Origin: Flammeovirgaceae bacterium UBA4465
GTDB lineage: Bacteria > Bacteroidota > Bacteroidia > Cytophagales > Cyclobacteriaceae
Direction: 5' to 3'
DNA: 32,745 nt
NCBI GenBank assembly: GCA_905182375.1
Contig: CAJJBF010000017.1
Span: 1 to 32,745, forward strand
The position numbers and the translations under genes are program-made. The notes under the pieces are model-generated. The model had not been told where the DNA came from. It saw only the letters and a program-made list of their open reading frames with translations, and did not search any database. Positions 1-7,683 of the stretch are shown piece after piece. The stretch's first letter is position 1; each line of letters opens with the position of its first letter.

Positions 1-983
1 GAGGATCAATCCATGGAAGATGGTCCAGAAAGTAAGGAGTTCACTGATGAATCAGTTAAACAAAGAAAGCTCAGCTCAATTGCTGATGACTTAAAAACAT
101 TAAATACTCTGCTGCTGACAGTAGGATGTCAAGTCTGAAATTTATAGAGATGAAAATGGAATTATAAAGTGTCAGGAAGATGTTCCAGTTGGGTTTATTG
201 GAGAAGTTGATGGTGTTAGTTATAAAGTTGTGGATGGTCAGATGTTATCTACAATGATTAAAAACGATGAAGACCTAAGATTTATTTGTACAACCAAAAT
301 CACGGATATGGTAGTATGTTTTCTGAATCTAAATTCAATGGAGATATTTCAAATTGGGATGTAAGTAATGTGACTAATATGAGTAGTATGTTTTATGATT
401 CTCAATTCAATGGAGATATTTCAAAGTGGGATGTAAGTAATGTTACTAATATGAGTGGGATGTTTTATTATTCTCAATTCAATGGAGATATTTCAAATTG
501 GGATGTAAGTAATGTTACTAATATGAGTGGATGTTTTATGATTCTCAATTCAATGGAGATATTTCAAAGTGGGATGTAAGTAATGTTACTGATATGAGTG
601 GATGTTTTCTGATTCTCAATTCAATGGAGATATTTCAAATTGGGATGTAAGTAATGTGACTAATATGAGTAGTATGTTTTTGAATCTCAATTCAATGGAG
701 ATATTTCAAATTGGGATGTAAGTAATGTTACTGATATGAGTAGGATGTTTTTGATTCTCAATTCAATGGAGATATTTCAAATTGGGATGTAAGTAATGTG
801 ACTAATATGAGTGAGTATGTTTTATAATCTCAATTCAATGGAGATATTTCAAATTGGGATGTAAGTAATGTTATAGATTGTCGTTCCTTTAGAACGAATA
901 CAAGTTGGACATTACCAATTCCTAACTTTACAAATTGTAATCCAAACTTAATTTTTGAGGAAGAGGAATTGGGGGGTTATTGA
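1..983 (+). pseudogene. BspA/DUF285-repeat surface protein, 5' partial, multiply frameshifted
   Basis: Joining reading frames gives a BspA-like protein. A pre-repeat segment (about 143-310; contains DENGIIKC, VPVGFIGEVDGV and FICTTKITDM) has the usual layout seen before DUF285 repeats. About eight 24-residue repeats with the core FNGDISNWDVSNVTNM follow, then a C-terminal tail ending at the TGA at 981-983. The frame changes near 125-135, 305-312, 527-532, 599-605, 676-684 and 740-755, always by one base, with a compensating pair near 810-830. The first and last frames differ exactly as the net deletions predict, so one gene is reconstructed. The first about 45 codons (acidic/charged, frame 1) may be the same gene or the end of another. 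Such proteins are usually exported and mediate adhesion or other surface functions; the N-terminus lies outside the window. The breaks could be sequencing error or decay. Confidence 0.75.
334..875 (+). repeat. Tandem DUF285 repeat array, about 7.5 units of 71-72 bp
   Basis: The recurring core TTCAATGGAGATATTTCAAA starts at 334 (the first copy preceded by AAA), 406, 478, 549, 620, 691, 762 and 834. Spacings are 72, 72, 71, 71, 71, 71 and 72. A 72-bp unit encodes 24 residues in frame; each 71-bp unit lacks one base between ATGAGT and the TTCTCAA/ATCTCAA that precedes the next core. Units are nearly identical at DNA level, including third positions, which indicates recent amplification or gene conversion. 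Confidence 0.95.
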
Positions 984-1080
984 TTTTATCTTCTTTACCT
1001 AAGTAAAATGACTTAGAACAACCCTTTATTTTAGAATAAAAGGTAAACAAGAGGTTTCTTGTAACTGAGGAAATATCTCC

Positions 1081-1120
1081 TTCTGGTGAGAATAATTCAC
1101 TAAGGGTGGAAAATATTTAG
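1081..1120 (+). repeat. Degenerate direct repeat, copy 1
   Basis: A stretch with core GAGAATAATTCACTAAGGGT followed by GGAAAATATTTA closely matches 1472-1516. It ends in a short reading frame (SLRVENI, stop). It lies just upstream of the small membrane-protein ORF, in an otherwise empty gap after the BspA gene. Confidence 0.6.
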
Positions 1121-1148
1121 TAGCTTTAAATAACCAAAACCAACCATT

Positions 1149-1364
1149 ATGAATCACTTCAAACTCTTTCTTAAACAGTTCTTCAACAATAGTTTCTTAA
1201 TATTTCCGATTACATTTTTAAGTATTCCTGGTTTTATAGGAGAGGACGAACCAACATTCTTTCAATATTTTTGTATCATATTTTCCACCAGTTTTCTCAT
1301 TATTCTAGTTGTGTCAGACATAATTACTTTTCGAAAGACTCTTAAAAAACTAAAAGAAGATTAA
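1149..1364 (+). CDS. Small hypothetical membrane protein (71 aa)
   Basis: I do not recognise a family. The 71-residue product has two hydrophobic stretches, about residues 11-30 and 38-60, separated by an acidic GEDEPT turn. It ends in a lysine-rich tail, as expected for a two-TM inner-membrane protein with cytoplasmic ends. It stands alone between a direct-repeat pair (1081-1120 and 1472-1516), with no neighbour on the same strand close enough to form an operon. No clear ribosome binding site or promoter box is visible. Chance ORFs of this length occur in AT-rich DNA, but the clean TM-loop-TM layout favours a real gene. Confidence 0.45.
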   Translation: MNHFKLFLKQFFNNSFLIFPITFLSIPGFIGEDEPTFFQYFCIIFSTSFLIILVVSDIITFRKTLKKLKED

Positions 1365-1471
1365 TCGAATGGTAAGGGTTATTTCTTATCCTTAAAATCG
1401 TTTCTTCCAACATAGTCTTTGGCATCCTTGTAGAAGGGGGATGAAGCCTTGGATGCGTTGATTCATTCTGT

Positions 1472-1516
1472 CCCTTCGTATGAGAATAAATCGCTAAGGG
1501 TGGAGATAGTTATTTA
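1472..1516 (+). repeat. Degenerate direct repeat, copy 2
   Basis: The core GAGAATAAATCGCTAAGGGT then GGAGATAGTTATTTA matches copy 1 at 1081-1120 at nearly all core positions. It too ends a short frame (SLRVEIVIY, stop), so both copies may be the 3' ends of decayed duplicated genes. Copies are about 390 bp apart and bracket the small membrane-protein ORF. Confidence 0.6.
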
Positions 1517-1575
1517 TTGATCAGTATTCTAAGTAGATTGAGATCGCAAACTCAGGTTATCCAATTAATACCAAT

Positions 1576-2556
1576 ATGTCTAAACAAAACATAAGAAAAG
1601 AAGTCATGAAAATGTTGGAGAGAAACATCGATACTTATGTCGATAAGTTTCTTATCTCAGCAGAAAAAATCTGGCAACCAACTGATTTTTTACCCAATTC
1701 ACAAAAGGATAGCTTTATTGACGAGATAAAAGAAATTCAAGAATTGTCTAAAGATTTAAGTGATGATTTTTGGATCGTTTTAGTTGGAGACACCATTACA
1801 GAAGAGGCACTACCAACCTATGAATCCTGGTTATTAGATATTGATGGTATCTCACAGCAACCCGATAATGGTTGGGCAAAATGGGTTCGTGCATGGACTT
1901 CGGAAGAAAATAGGCATGGAGATACTTTAAACAAATACCTATATTTATCTGGCAGGGTAAATATGCGTGAAGTAGAGATTACGACACAGCATTTGATTAC
2001 AGATGGATTTGATATTGGAACAGCTTCTGATCCTTATAAAAACTTTATATATACAAGTTTTCAGGAATTAGCTACCTATATTTCTCATAATAATGTAGCT
2101 AAAATAGCCAAAAAGAAAGGACATAGAGTATTGGCAAAAATGTCTAAGCTTATTGCAGCAGATGAAATGCGTCATCACATTGCTTATAAAGAATTTGTAA
2201 GACAAATTTTTGCTCTTGATCCAAGTGAAATGTTGTTGGCCTTTCAACACATGATGAAACACAAAATTGTTATGCCTGCATTGCATTTGAGAGAATCTTT
2301 TTGTAAAAAAGGCAGTTTGTTTAATGATTTTTCTACCGTAGCCCAAAGAGCAGGTGTCTATACTGGATTTGATTACATCGATATTTTAAAGAAGCTGAAT
2401 GTAGCCTGGGAAATTGATAAAATTACAGGGTTAACTGAAGAAGCAGAAAAAGCAAGAGATTATTTATTAAAACTCCCAGACAGGATGTATCGAATTACAG
2501 AACGAATTGTAATCCCTGACACTAAATTTCAATTTAAGTGGTTAAACTTAATTTGA
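1576..2556 (+). CDS. Acyl-ACP desaturase family diiron protein
   Basis: This 326-residue soluble protein matches the acyl-ACP desaturase family (FA_desaturase_2, stearoyl-ACP Delta9-desaturase/DesA-like), of usual length. The diiron ligands are all visible: a Glu in TEEALPTY (about 76-77), EENRH (Glu111, His114), a Glu in FQELATY (about 164), and DEMRH (Glu197, His200). Known members introduce a cis double bond into acyl chains bound to acyl carrier protein, using O2 and reduced ferredoxin; position and chain length cannot be told here. The gene is open end to end, starts at ATG 1576 (MSKQN), and appears monocistronic. Its last codons overlap the 3' end of a small antisense ORF (2548-2805). 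Confidence 0.9.
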   Translation: MSKQNIRKEVMKMLERNIDTYVDKFLISAEKIWQPTDFLPNSQKDSFIDEIKEIQELSKDLSDDFWIVLVGDTITEEALPTYESWLLDIDGISQQPDNGWAKWVRAWTSEENRHGDTLNKYLYLSGRVNMREVEITTQHLITDGFDIGTASDPYKNFIYTSFQELATYISHNNVAKIAKKKGHRVLAKMSKLIAADEMRHHIAYKEFVRQIFALDPSEMLLAFQHMMKHKIVMPALHLRESFCKKGSLFNDFSTVAQRAGVYTGFDYIDILKKLNVAWEIDKITGLTEEAEKARDYLLKLPDRMYRITERIVIPDTKFQFKWLNLI

Positions 2557-2805
2557 AATAAAATATTTTTTTTGTAAAATTTCAAGATAAAAAAGACACA
2601 AGAAGATAGAGAACTTCTGAAGGTATTCATCTAATTTGTTTTCATAGATCCGTCTACGCTTGCGAGTAATGTCGGTTTGACCTCCTCGCACCATCCGAAC
2701 AGGGGTCGAATGATAATCTCCTAGAAGGTTATTGGAAATGGACTTTCCATAATTTCTTCCAATTTCTCTGACAATTGAATTGGTAAAGGTTGAAGCTAAT
2801 CCCAT
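2548..2805 (-). CDS. Hypothetical protein, probably C-terminally truncated (85 aa)
   Basis: The first about 65 residues read like a folded, conserved protein: MGLASTFTNSIVREIGRN, then NNLLGDYHSTPVRM, a basic TRKRRRIYENK segment and LDEYLQKF. The last about 20 residues are low-complexity hydrophobic/aromatic and run into the antisense 3' end of the desaturase gene, which suggests the authentic C-terminus was lost by deletion or frameshift. I cannot name the family. It starts at the ATG complementary to 2803-2805 and converges on the desaturase with a 9-bp overlap. Confidence 0.5.
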   Translation of the reverse strand: MGLASTFTNSIVREIGRNYGKSISNNLLGDYHSTPVRMVRGGQTDITRKRRRIYENKLDEYLQKFSIFLCLFYLEILQKKYFISN

Positions 2806-3122
2806 AAGGCATTGTTTTTAATGAATATGATTGGCTTAGATTATAATCAACAAACAAGATATGAAATCTTTAGTGTTTTTAGAAATCTCATGAGCATAAG
2901 CCTTCGGGGTTATATTGAGTTATCAGCAAGTATGAGTAATGGGAAACCCACTATATACTATGGGGTACATAATAAATACAAAATCAAAATAGGTTTTCAA
3001 CTACTATCTATTACCTAATAAAGCAATCCGCACATCGAGGTCAGCGGTCAATCGTCAGATAACCCCATACTTTTAACGCTACAGATTTTCATTTTTTAGA
3101 GGGACTAGAGTACTTTCGTGAA
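2806..3122. other. Gap of about 320 bp without a convincing gene
   Basis: A 68-codon plus-strand ORF (2812-3018) lies here but shows no family resemblance, no hydrophobic pattern and no ribosome binding site. I see no hairpin terminator or exact TAnnTTTG box. The region probably contains the promoters for the flanking divergent genes. Confidence 0.4.
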
Positions 3123-3962
3123 ATGAATCTTGAGGTAGGCTATTACAAAATCAAAAATCGAAGTAGGAGAGCATCCAATGAATTCCACTACTTGCGTGTG
3201 TTTGTAGAGGGCAATAACAAGTACGTTCAAATAGATGATGAAGAACCAGTGGAAGCCAATGATGAACCAATGAAAAAGCTAATTATTAAGTATTCAATTG
3301 AATTCTTTGTAATTGTATTTAGTATCTCTGTTTCGTTTTTTGTAGAAAATCTTAGAGAGGAAAATGAAAATGAGAACCAAAGAAGACTAATTAAGCAAAG
3401 CCTTTTACAAGAATTAAAATCTGGTGATGAGTATTTGAATTTAAAAGGTTTAAGGTTTGAAATGGATTTAAAAGCTATTAAGTTAATTCTAAAAGACGAC
3501 TCTCCGTTAGACTCTATATTTTCTAATGTATCGGAAGCAGGCTTTTCAAATCCGTTTATCATTCCTAGAAATTTCAACCCTCCATCATCAGTATACAATT
3601 CACTTGTTAATGATGGCACCATTAATCTTATAAAATCTCAGGAAGTGAAGTCATTAATTGAGGACACCTATGTTTTTTGGACTAAAACAATTCAAGATTG
3701 GGCTGACGATGAAGGATTAATTGCAGAAAAAATAAAGTTCTACATTATGGAAAACTATTCCGAGTTTTATCTCAAGGACATCTACACAAAAACTGATAAG
3801 GCTATTATGTTGGAATTCAAAAATATTGTGCAAAATGACTCTAAACTTAAAGCCTACCTTAAAGCCAAGACGATGCCAATGACTGAAAAGCAGTATTCTT
3901 TGCAATATTACACTGACAGTAGAGAAAGTTTGATTTCTGAATTAGAGGAATCACTAAAATGA
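3123..3962 (+). CDS. Single-pass membrane protein, DUF6090-like (hypothetical)
   Basis: The 279-residue ORF has one strong TM segment (about residues 54-75, FFVIVFSISVSFFVENLREE region) followed by a charged, helical, coiled-coil-prone region. This layout, with VENLREE directly after the TM helix, resembles the DUF6090 type of Bacteroidota membrane proteins; function is unknown. The first 49 residues are highly charged and precede an internal MKKLIIKYS start at 3270 that looks like a more natural N-terminus, so the true start may be there. Its stop overlaps the miaE start by four bases (ATGA at 3959-3962), implying translational coupling with miaE. Confidence 0.65.
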   Translation: MNLEVGYYKIKNRSRRASNEFHYLRVFVEGNNKYVQIDDEEPVEANDEPMKKLIIKYSIEFFVIVFSISVSFFVENLREENENENQRRLIKQSLLQELKSGDEYLNLKGLRFEMDLKAIKLILKDDSPLDSIFSNVSEAGFSNPFIIPRNFNPPSSVYNSLVNDGTINLIKSQEVKSLIEDTYVFWTKTIQDWADDEGLIAEKIKFYIMENYSEFYLKDIYTKTDKAIMLEFKNIVQNDSKLKAYLKAKTMPMTEKQYSLQYYTDSRESLISELEESLK

Positions 3963-4540
3963 TTGATAAATTGATGGAAAAAACAACATTGCGCCTAGCG
4001 TTACCTTCGGACCCGAGATGGGTAAACATAGCGGAAAAAAATATCGAGCATATTTTAGTAGATCATGCCTTTTGCGAACAAAAAGCGGCTTCTTCCTGTA
4101 TTTCTTTGATTCTACAATATCCTGAAAAAACGGCTTTAGTAGATCGTTTAACCCCCGTAGTTGCTGAGGAATGGTCACATTTCGAGCGGGTCATAGCCCT
4201 TTTACGCAAACGGGGCTATGCGCTGGGATTTCCCAGAAAAGATTTCTACGTTTCGGAGTTGATGACCGTACTAAAAAAAGGGGGAAGTAGGGAACAGCAA
4301 TTGGTAGAAAAATTACTCATGAACGCATTGATTGAGGCACGAAGTGCCGAGCGCTTCAAGCTTTTATCTCAACACTTGACAGATCCAGAATTAATGAGTT
4401 TCTACCATGAGTTGATGATCTCTGAGGCAGGACATTATAGAAATTTCATTGAATTGGCGAAGGTCTACTGGGATCCTGAAAAAGTGGAAATCAGATGGAA
4501 AGAGTTTTTAAGTGAAGAGGCACTATTATGTAAAATTTAG
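3959..4540 (+). CDS. miaE: tRNA-(ms[2]io[6]A)-hydroxylase MiaE
   Basis: The 193-residue product matches the MiaE diiron family. Known members hydroxylate the isopentenyl side chain of ms2i6A37 in tRNAs reading UNN codons, using O2. The signature LPSDPRWVNIAEKNIE sits at the N-terminus, and the ferritin-like ligands are in place: Glu40 (HAFCEQKAA), Glu71 and His74 (EEWSHF), Glu126 (LIEARSAER), Glu156 and His159 (SEAGHY). Length is normal. The start at 3959 overlaps the upstream stop (ATGA); an internal Met at codon 6 (3974) is an alternative. It ends in a short convergent gap with the minus-strand secreted-protein gene. Confidence 0.92.
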   Translation: MIDKLMEKTTLRLALPSDPRWVNIAEKNIEHILVDHAFCEQKAASSCISLILQYPEKTALVDRLTPVVAEEWSHFERVIALLRKRGYALGFPRKDFYVSELMTVLKKGGSREQQLVEKLLMNALIEARSAERFKLLSQHLTDPELMSFYHELMISEAGHYRNFIELAKVYWDPEKVEIRWKEFLSEEALLCKI

Positions 4541-4614
4541 AGATCCGCTCAGATGATTTGACTTGTATAATGAGCAATAATGTTCATTTTTTTGCAACGA
4601 TTCCCAAAAAAAAC

Positions 4615-5877
4615 TCAGGTTTTTTGTTTCTTTTTCTTGGCTGCTGGGAATAAAATATTGTTTAAGATCAAGCGATAACCTGCCGAGTTGGGATGCAGAT
4701 TCAAATCAGTGGGCTCTTCGTTGACATAATGTTGATAATCTTCTGGATCATGGCCTCCATAAAAGGTAAAAAAACCTTTTTCTATCACCCCATGAATGTA
4801 CCGTGCCTCATCCAATTGCTTAGTTTCACCTAAAACCAATACATCTCCTTTGATTAAATCTTTTTTGAATCCTGTAGTCTGCCCCATAAAACTGTGAATG
4901 AGTTTTTCATGATTTTGAGTGAGCATGGTAGGTATTGGGTCCCATTTTGCTGAAAATTGAAACAAGGTGAAATAATCATTTTGCTCATTCAAGCCTCTAC
5001 TTTGGGGTGAATTATCAATATTTGAAAACTCATATTCGTAAGGGTTTCGTACCAATTGAAAGTTTTCAAAAGCAAAAGTTCTTTCAAAATCTAATTTTGA
5101 CTGGGCCGCAGGATCCATAGGATCACCATCATACATCTTCTCACAAATATCTAATCCTTCAGCGGCAAGGGCAATGTCATACGTATCTGTTGCTGAGCAC
5201 ATGGCAAATAAGAAGCCCCCGCTGGCCACATAAGACTTGATCCGTTTGGCGATGGCTAATTTCAACAATGAAACTTTTCCATAGCCGTGTTTTTGAGCAC
5301 TTGCTTCAAATTCAGTTTGTTGTTGCTGATACCAAGGCATGTGCTTATAGTTTTTATAAAACCTCCCATATTGACCTGTAAAATCTTCATGATGCAGATG
5401 TAGCCAATCATATCTTATTAACTCATTATACATAATTTCGTCATCAAAAATGATTTCATAGGGAATTTCAGCATAGGATAAAACCAGAGTGACCGCATCA
5501 TCCCAGGGTTGTTTGCTTTTGGGAGAATAGACCGCAATTTTGGGATGTTGTTCAAGCTTCATCACATCCATATTCGAAGAGGGCGAAGCGATTTCTTCAA
5601 ATAATTGATTTACTTGTGCATTGGAAATAACTTCAAAACTTACATTTCTTATCAGACATTCATTTTGTATGAGTGTGCTGTGAGGAACTAAAAAACTGCC
5701 TCCACGGTAGTTTAAGAGCCAATTAACAGGCAATTCTTTGGTAAGAGCCCAATAAGTGATGCCATAAGCTTTGAGGTGGTTCGTCTGTGAGGCATCCATG
5801 GGCATTAAGAGATAAGCGCCTTTTACATTTAAGCTCAAGAAAATCCCTATCAAAAAGGGGACAAATAGATTTTTCAT
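4615..5877 (-). CDS. Conserved secreted Bacteroidota protein (often labelled 'asparagine synthetase B')
   Basis: A 420-residue protein with an N-terminal signal peptide (about residues 1-20, MKNLFVPFLIGIFLSLNVKG). It contains MDASQTNHLKAYGITYWAL and NWLLNYRGGSF near the N-terminus, and GGFLFAMCSATDTYD and FFTFYGGHDPEDY later. I recognise this as a conserved Bacteroidota family that databases often call asparagine synthetase B. The label is doubtful: there is no N-terminal catalytic Cys2 of class II glutamine amidotransferases, no SGGxDS PP-loop, and the protein is exported. The CSATDTYD and YGGHDPED stretches suggest an amidotransferase-like or peptidase-like periplasmic fold, but I infer no activity. 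It is monocistronic and divergent from the permease gene at 5976; an exact TAAATTTG box lies about 60 nt upstream. Confidence 0.85.
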   Translation of the reverse strand: MKNLFVPFLIGIFLSLNVKGAYLLMPMDASQTNHLKAYGITYWALTKELPVNWLLNYRGGSFLVPHSTLIQNECLIRNVSFEVISNAQVNQLFEEIASPSSNMDVMKLEQHPKIAVYSPKSKQPWDDAVTLVLSYAEIPYEIIFDDEIMYNELIRYDWLHLHHEDFTGQYGRFYKNYKHMPWYQQQQTEFEASAQKHGYGKVSLLKLAIAKRIKSYVASGGFLFAMCSATDTYDIALAAEGLDICEKMYDGDPMDPAAQSKLDFERTFAFENFQLVRNPYEYEFSNIDNSPQSRGLNEQNDYFTLFQFSAKWDPIPTMLTQNHEKLIHSFMGQTTGFKKDLIKGDVLVLGETKQLDEARYIHGVIEKGFFTFYGGHDPEDYQHYVNEEPTDLNLHPNSAGYRLILNNILFPAAKKKKQKT

Positions 5878-5938
5878 AAGAGTTTTGTCAATATTCTAAA
5901 CGCGAGTGTCCATATTACGTATACTAAAGAGTAGTGAT

Positions 5939-5946
5939 CAAATTTA
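5939..5946 (-). promoter_or_regulatory. Putative -7 box (TAAATTTG) for the 5877 minus gene
   Basis: The minus strand reads TAAATTTG, an exact Bacteroidota TAnnTTTG -7 element. It would give a 5' leader of about 55 nt before the ATG at 5877. No clear TTTG -33 element is found at the usual spacing. Confidence 0.45.
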
Positions 5947-5975
5947 GCACATGATATCTGTTTGTTATTAATATA

Positions 5976-7209
5976 ATGAATATTTTAGAAAATATAGGGA
6001 GGGTCTTAACGCGATCAAAGCAAATAAACTACGTACGATTTTAACGGCTTCTATTATCGCCATCGGTATTACTTCTTTGGTAGGCATTCTCACAGCGATT
6101 GATGCAATAAAAGGATCGGTGGAGGATAGCTTTTCTAATTTAGGCTCCAAAACTTATACGATCAGCAACAAAAGAGTAAGAGGTTGCTGATGAAAAAAAT
6201 CAAAAATTTTCACTAAAATCAAATTTGAAGAACTACAAAAGTTTAAAAATAAGTTTGAAAAATCAGGGATGGTAAGCTTGAGCAGTGTGCTTTCAGGAAA
6301 TGCCGAGGTCAAACGAGGTTCTAAGGTTTCTAATCCTAACGTAATGATTCGAGGAACGGACGAATATTTTTTAGCCATTGATGGATATGATCTCAGTGAA
6401 GGGAGGAACTTTTCTTCCAATGAAATACAAAGTGGTAGCTCTTGTGGCGATTATCACCAGTGAGATAAGAACACTTTTATTCGATGATAATGAAAGTCCT
6501 ATTGGTAAAAAGATTAATTTTTTTGGAGTCAGCTGTCGGGTGATTGGGACATTGAAATCTAAAGGAGCGGCTTCAAGTAGAGGTAATTTTGATCGGCGCG
6601 TGATTGTCCCCTTGAATGCTGCCCGAGTCATTGGCTCAGAGCGAAATTTACGTTTTTTAGCTACCGTAGCTATAGATGACTTTTATGAAGCAGATGAATC
6701 GATAGGATTGGCTACAGGACTGATGCGTTCCATCCGAGGAGATCGACCTATTGATGAAAATTCATTTGAAATTAAAGCCAATCAATCTATTGCTGAAAGG
6801 TTAGATGAAATATCCGGATACTTAAAATTGGGAGGTTTTACCATAGGATTTATTACTTTATTGGGTGCCTCCATTGGATTGATGAATATTATGTTGGTTT
6901 CAGTGACTGAGCGAACGCGTGAAATTGGCCTGAGGAAGTCATCTGGGAGCCACACCGAATAAAATCAGGCAACAATTCTTGATTGAAGCCTTGGTTATTT
7001 GTCAAATGGGAGGTATTGGAGGGATTATCATGGGCATAGGGATTGGTAATTTGATTGCTAAGCTTATTGGGTCCAATTCCTTCATTATTCCTTGGGTTTG
7101 GGTCCTCTTTGGTGTGGTTACCAGCATGATTGTCGGGCTTATGTCGGGCTATATACCTGCCCATAAAGCCTCCAAACTTGATCCCATCGATTCCTTAAGG
7201 TTTGAATAG
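5976..7209 (+). pseudogene. MacB/FtsX-type ABC transporter permease, about four frameshifts
   Basis: Joining frames rebuilds a full-length permease of about 410 residues. The N-terminus MNILENI, then EGLNAIKANKLRTIL, TM1 about IIAIGITSLVGILTAI, a MacB-type periplasmic domain (VMIRGTDEYF, SEGRNF, VAIITSEI, FDDNESPIGKKI), and a C-terminal FtsX domain with three TM segments and the VSVTERTREIGLRKS motif, ending at SLRFE. Frame breaks lie near 5998 (a base missing after AATATA), 6180 (two adjacent stops after KRVRG), 6440 (one extra T before GTGGCG) and 6943 (one extra T in AAGTCATCTGGG). The family exports macrolides, lipoproteins or peptides with an ATPase partner; no ATPase gene is adjacent. 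Every break is one base and the full length is retained, so sequence error is as likely as decay. Confidence 0.85.
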
Positions 7210-7260
7210 GGCGTATGCTTCAACCATGCAATGACTGGTAGCCTGCTTTGAAGGGCTCTG

Positions 7261-7608
7261 TTAATTGATAATCATGATTTCTTTGGCGGCCCCAATCGCA
7301 TTGAAACGGATACTTAATTCAATGGTATTTTCACAGTTCAATTGATAAAAAAAGAATTTTCTATTTCTTTTATCTAAGCGCTGTTTCGTGGGACTGCCCA
7401 GAAGGGCAATGATTTCATTTTGATTGGATCCCAGTACGATATCTTTTTGATTGATCAAGAGGGGTGCGGCTTGCATTGCGCGATAATTACGGCATTCAAT
7501 GAGATCCTCGTCCCATTGGTCTTGATCGAAGCCCGTTACCTTGGGAGCTGGATAACACGAACATAAAACAATAATTAAACAAGTGAAATATTTGAATTTA
7601 GTGGACAT
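7261..7608 (-). CDS. Small lipoprotein, BamE/SmpA-like fold possible
   Basis: A 115-residue protein with a lipoprotein signal (CLIIVLCSC; lipidated Cys about 18). A segment IVLGSNQNEIIALLGSPTKQ resembles the helix-turn 'GMTxxEVxxLLGxP' part of BamE/SmpA-like domains, followed by FFFYQL and a beta-rich end. That assignment is tentative. It lies 75 bp downstream of ptrB on the same strand and converges with the permease gene. It is probably outer-membrane or periplasm-facing; function unknown. Confidence 0.7.
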   Translation of the reverse strand: MSTKFKYFTCLIIVLCSCYPAPKVTGFDQDQWDEDLIECRNYRAMQAAPLLINQKDIVLGSNQNEIIALLGSPTKQRLDKRNRKFFFYQLNCENTIELSIRFNAIGAAKEIMIIN

Positions 7609-7683
7609 ATTGACTGTTTTGATCCTTAATACTTTATCGGGATATGAGATATATCTGCGTTGATCCTTATATTTGAACAGACA

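Noticed and set aside
334..875. CRISPR array
   Set aside because: The 72-bp periodic repeats are head-to-tail coding repeats without unique spacers, and they translate into DUF285 units.
1022..1045. Imperfect hairpin CCTTTATT...AATAAAAGG after the BspA-like gene
   Set aside because: Contains a mismatch, is A/T rich and lacks a U-tract. Not a convincing terminator.
2812..3018. 68-codon plus-strand ORF
   Set aside because: No ribosome binding site, no TM pattern, no recognisable motifs. Likely chance.
4606..4624. A-run, CTCAGG, T-run near the convergent ends of miaE and the secreted-protein gene as a terminator
   Set aside because: The stem is almost only A-T pairs with a short loop. Too weak to call.
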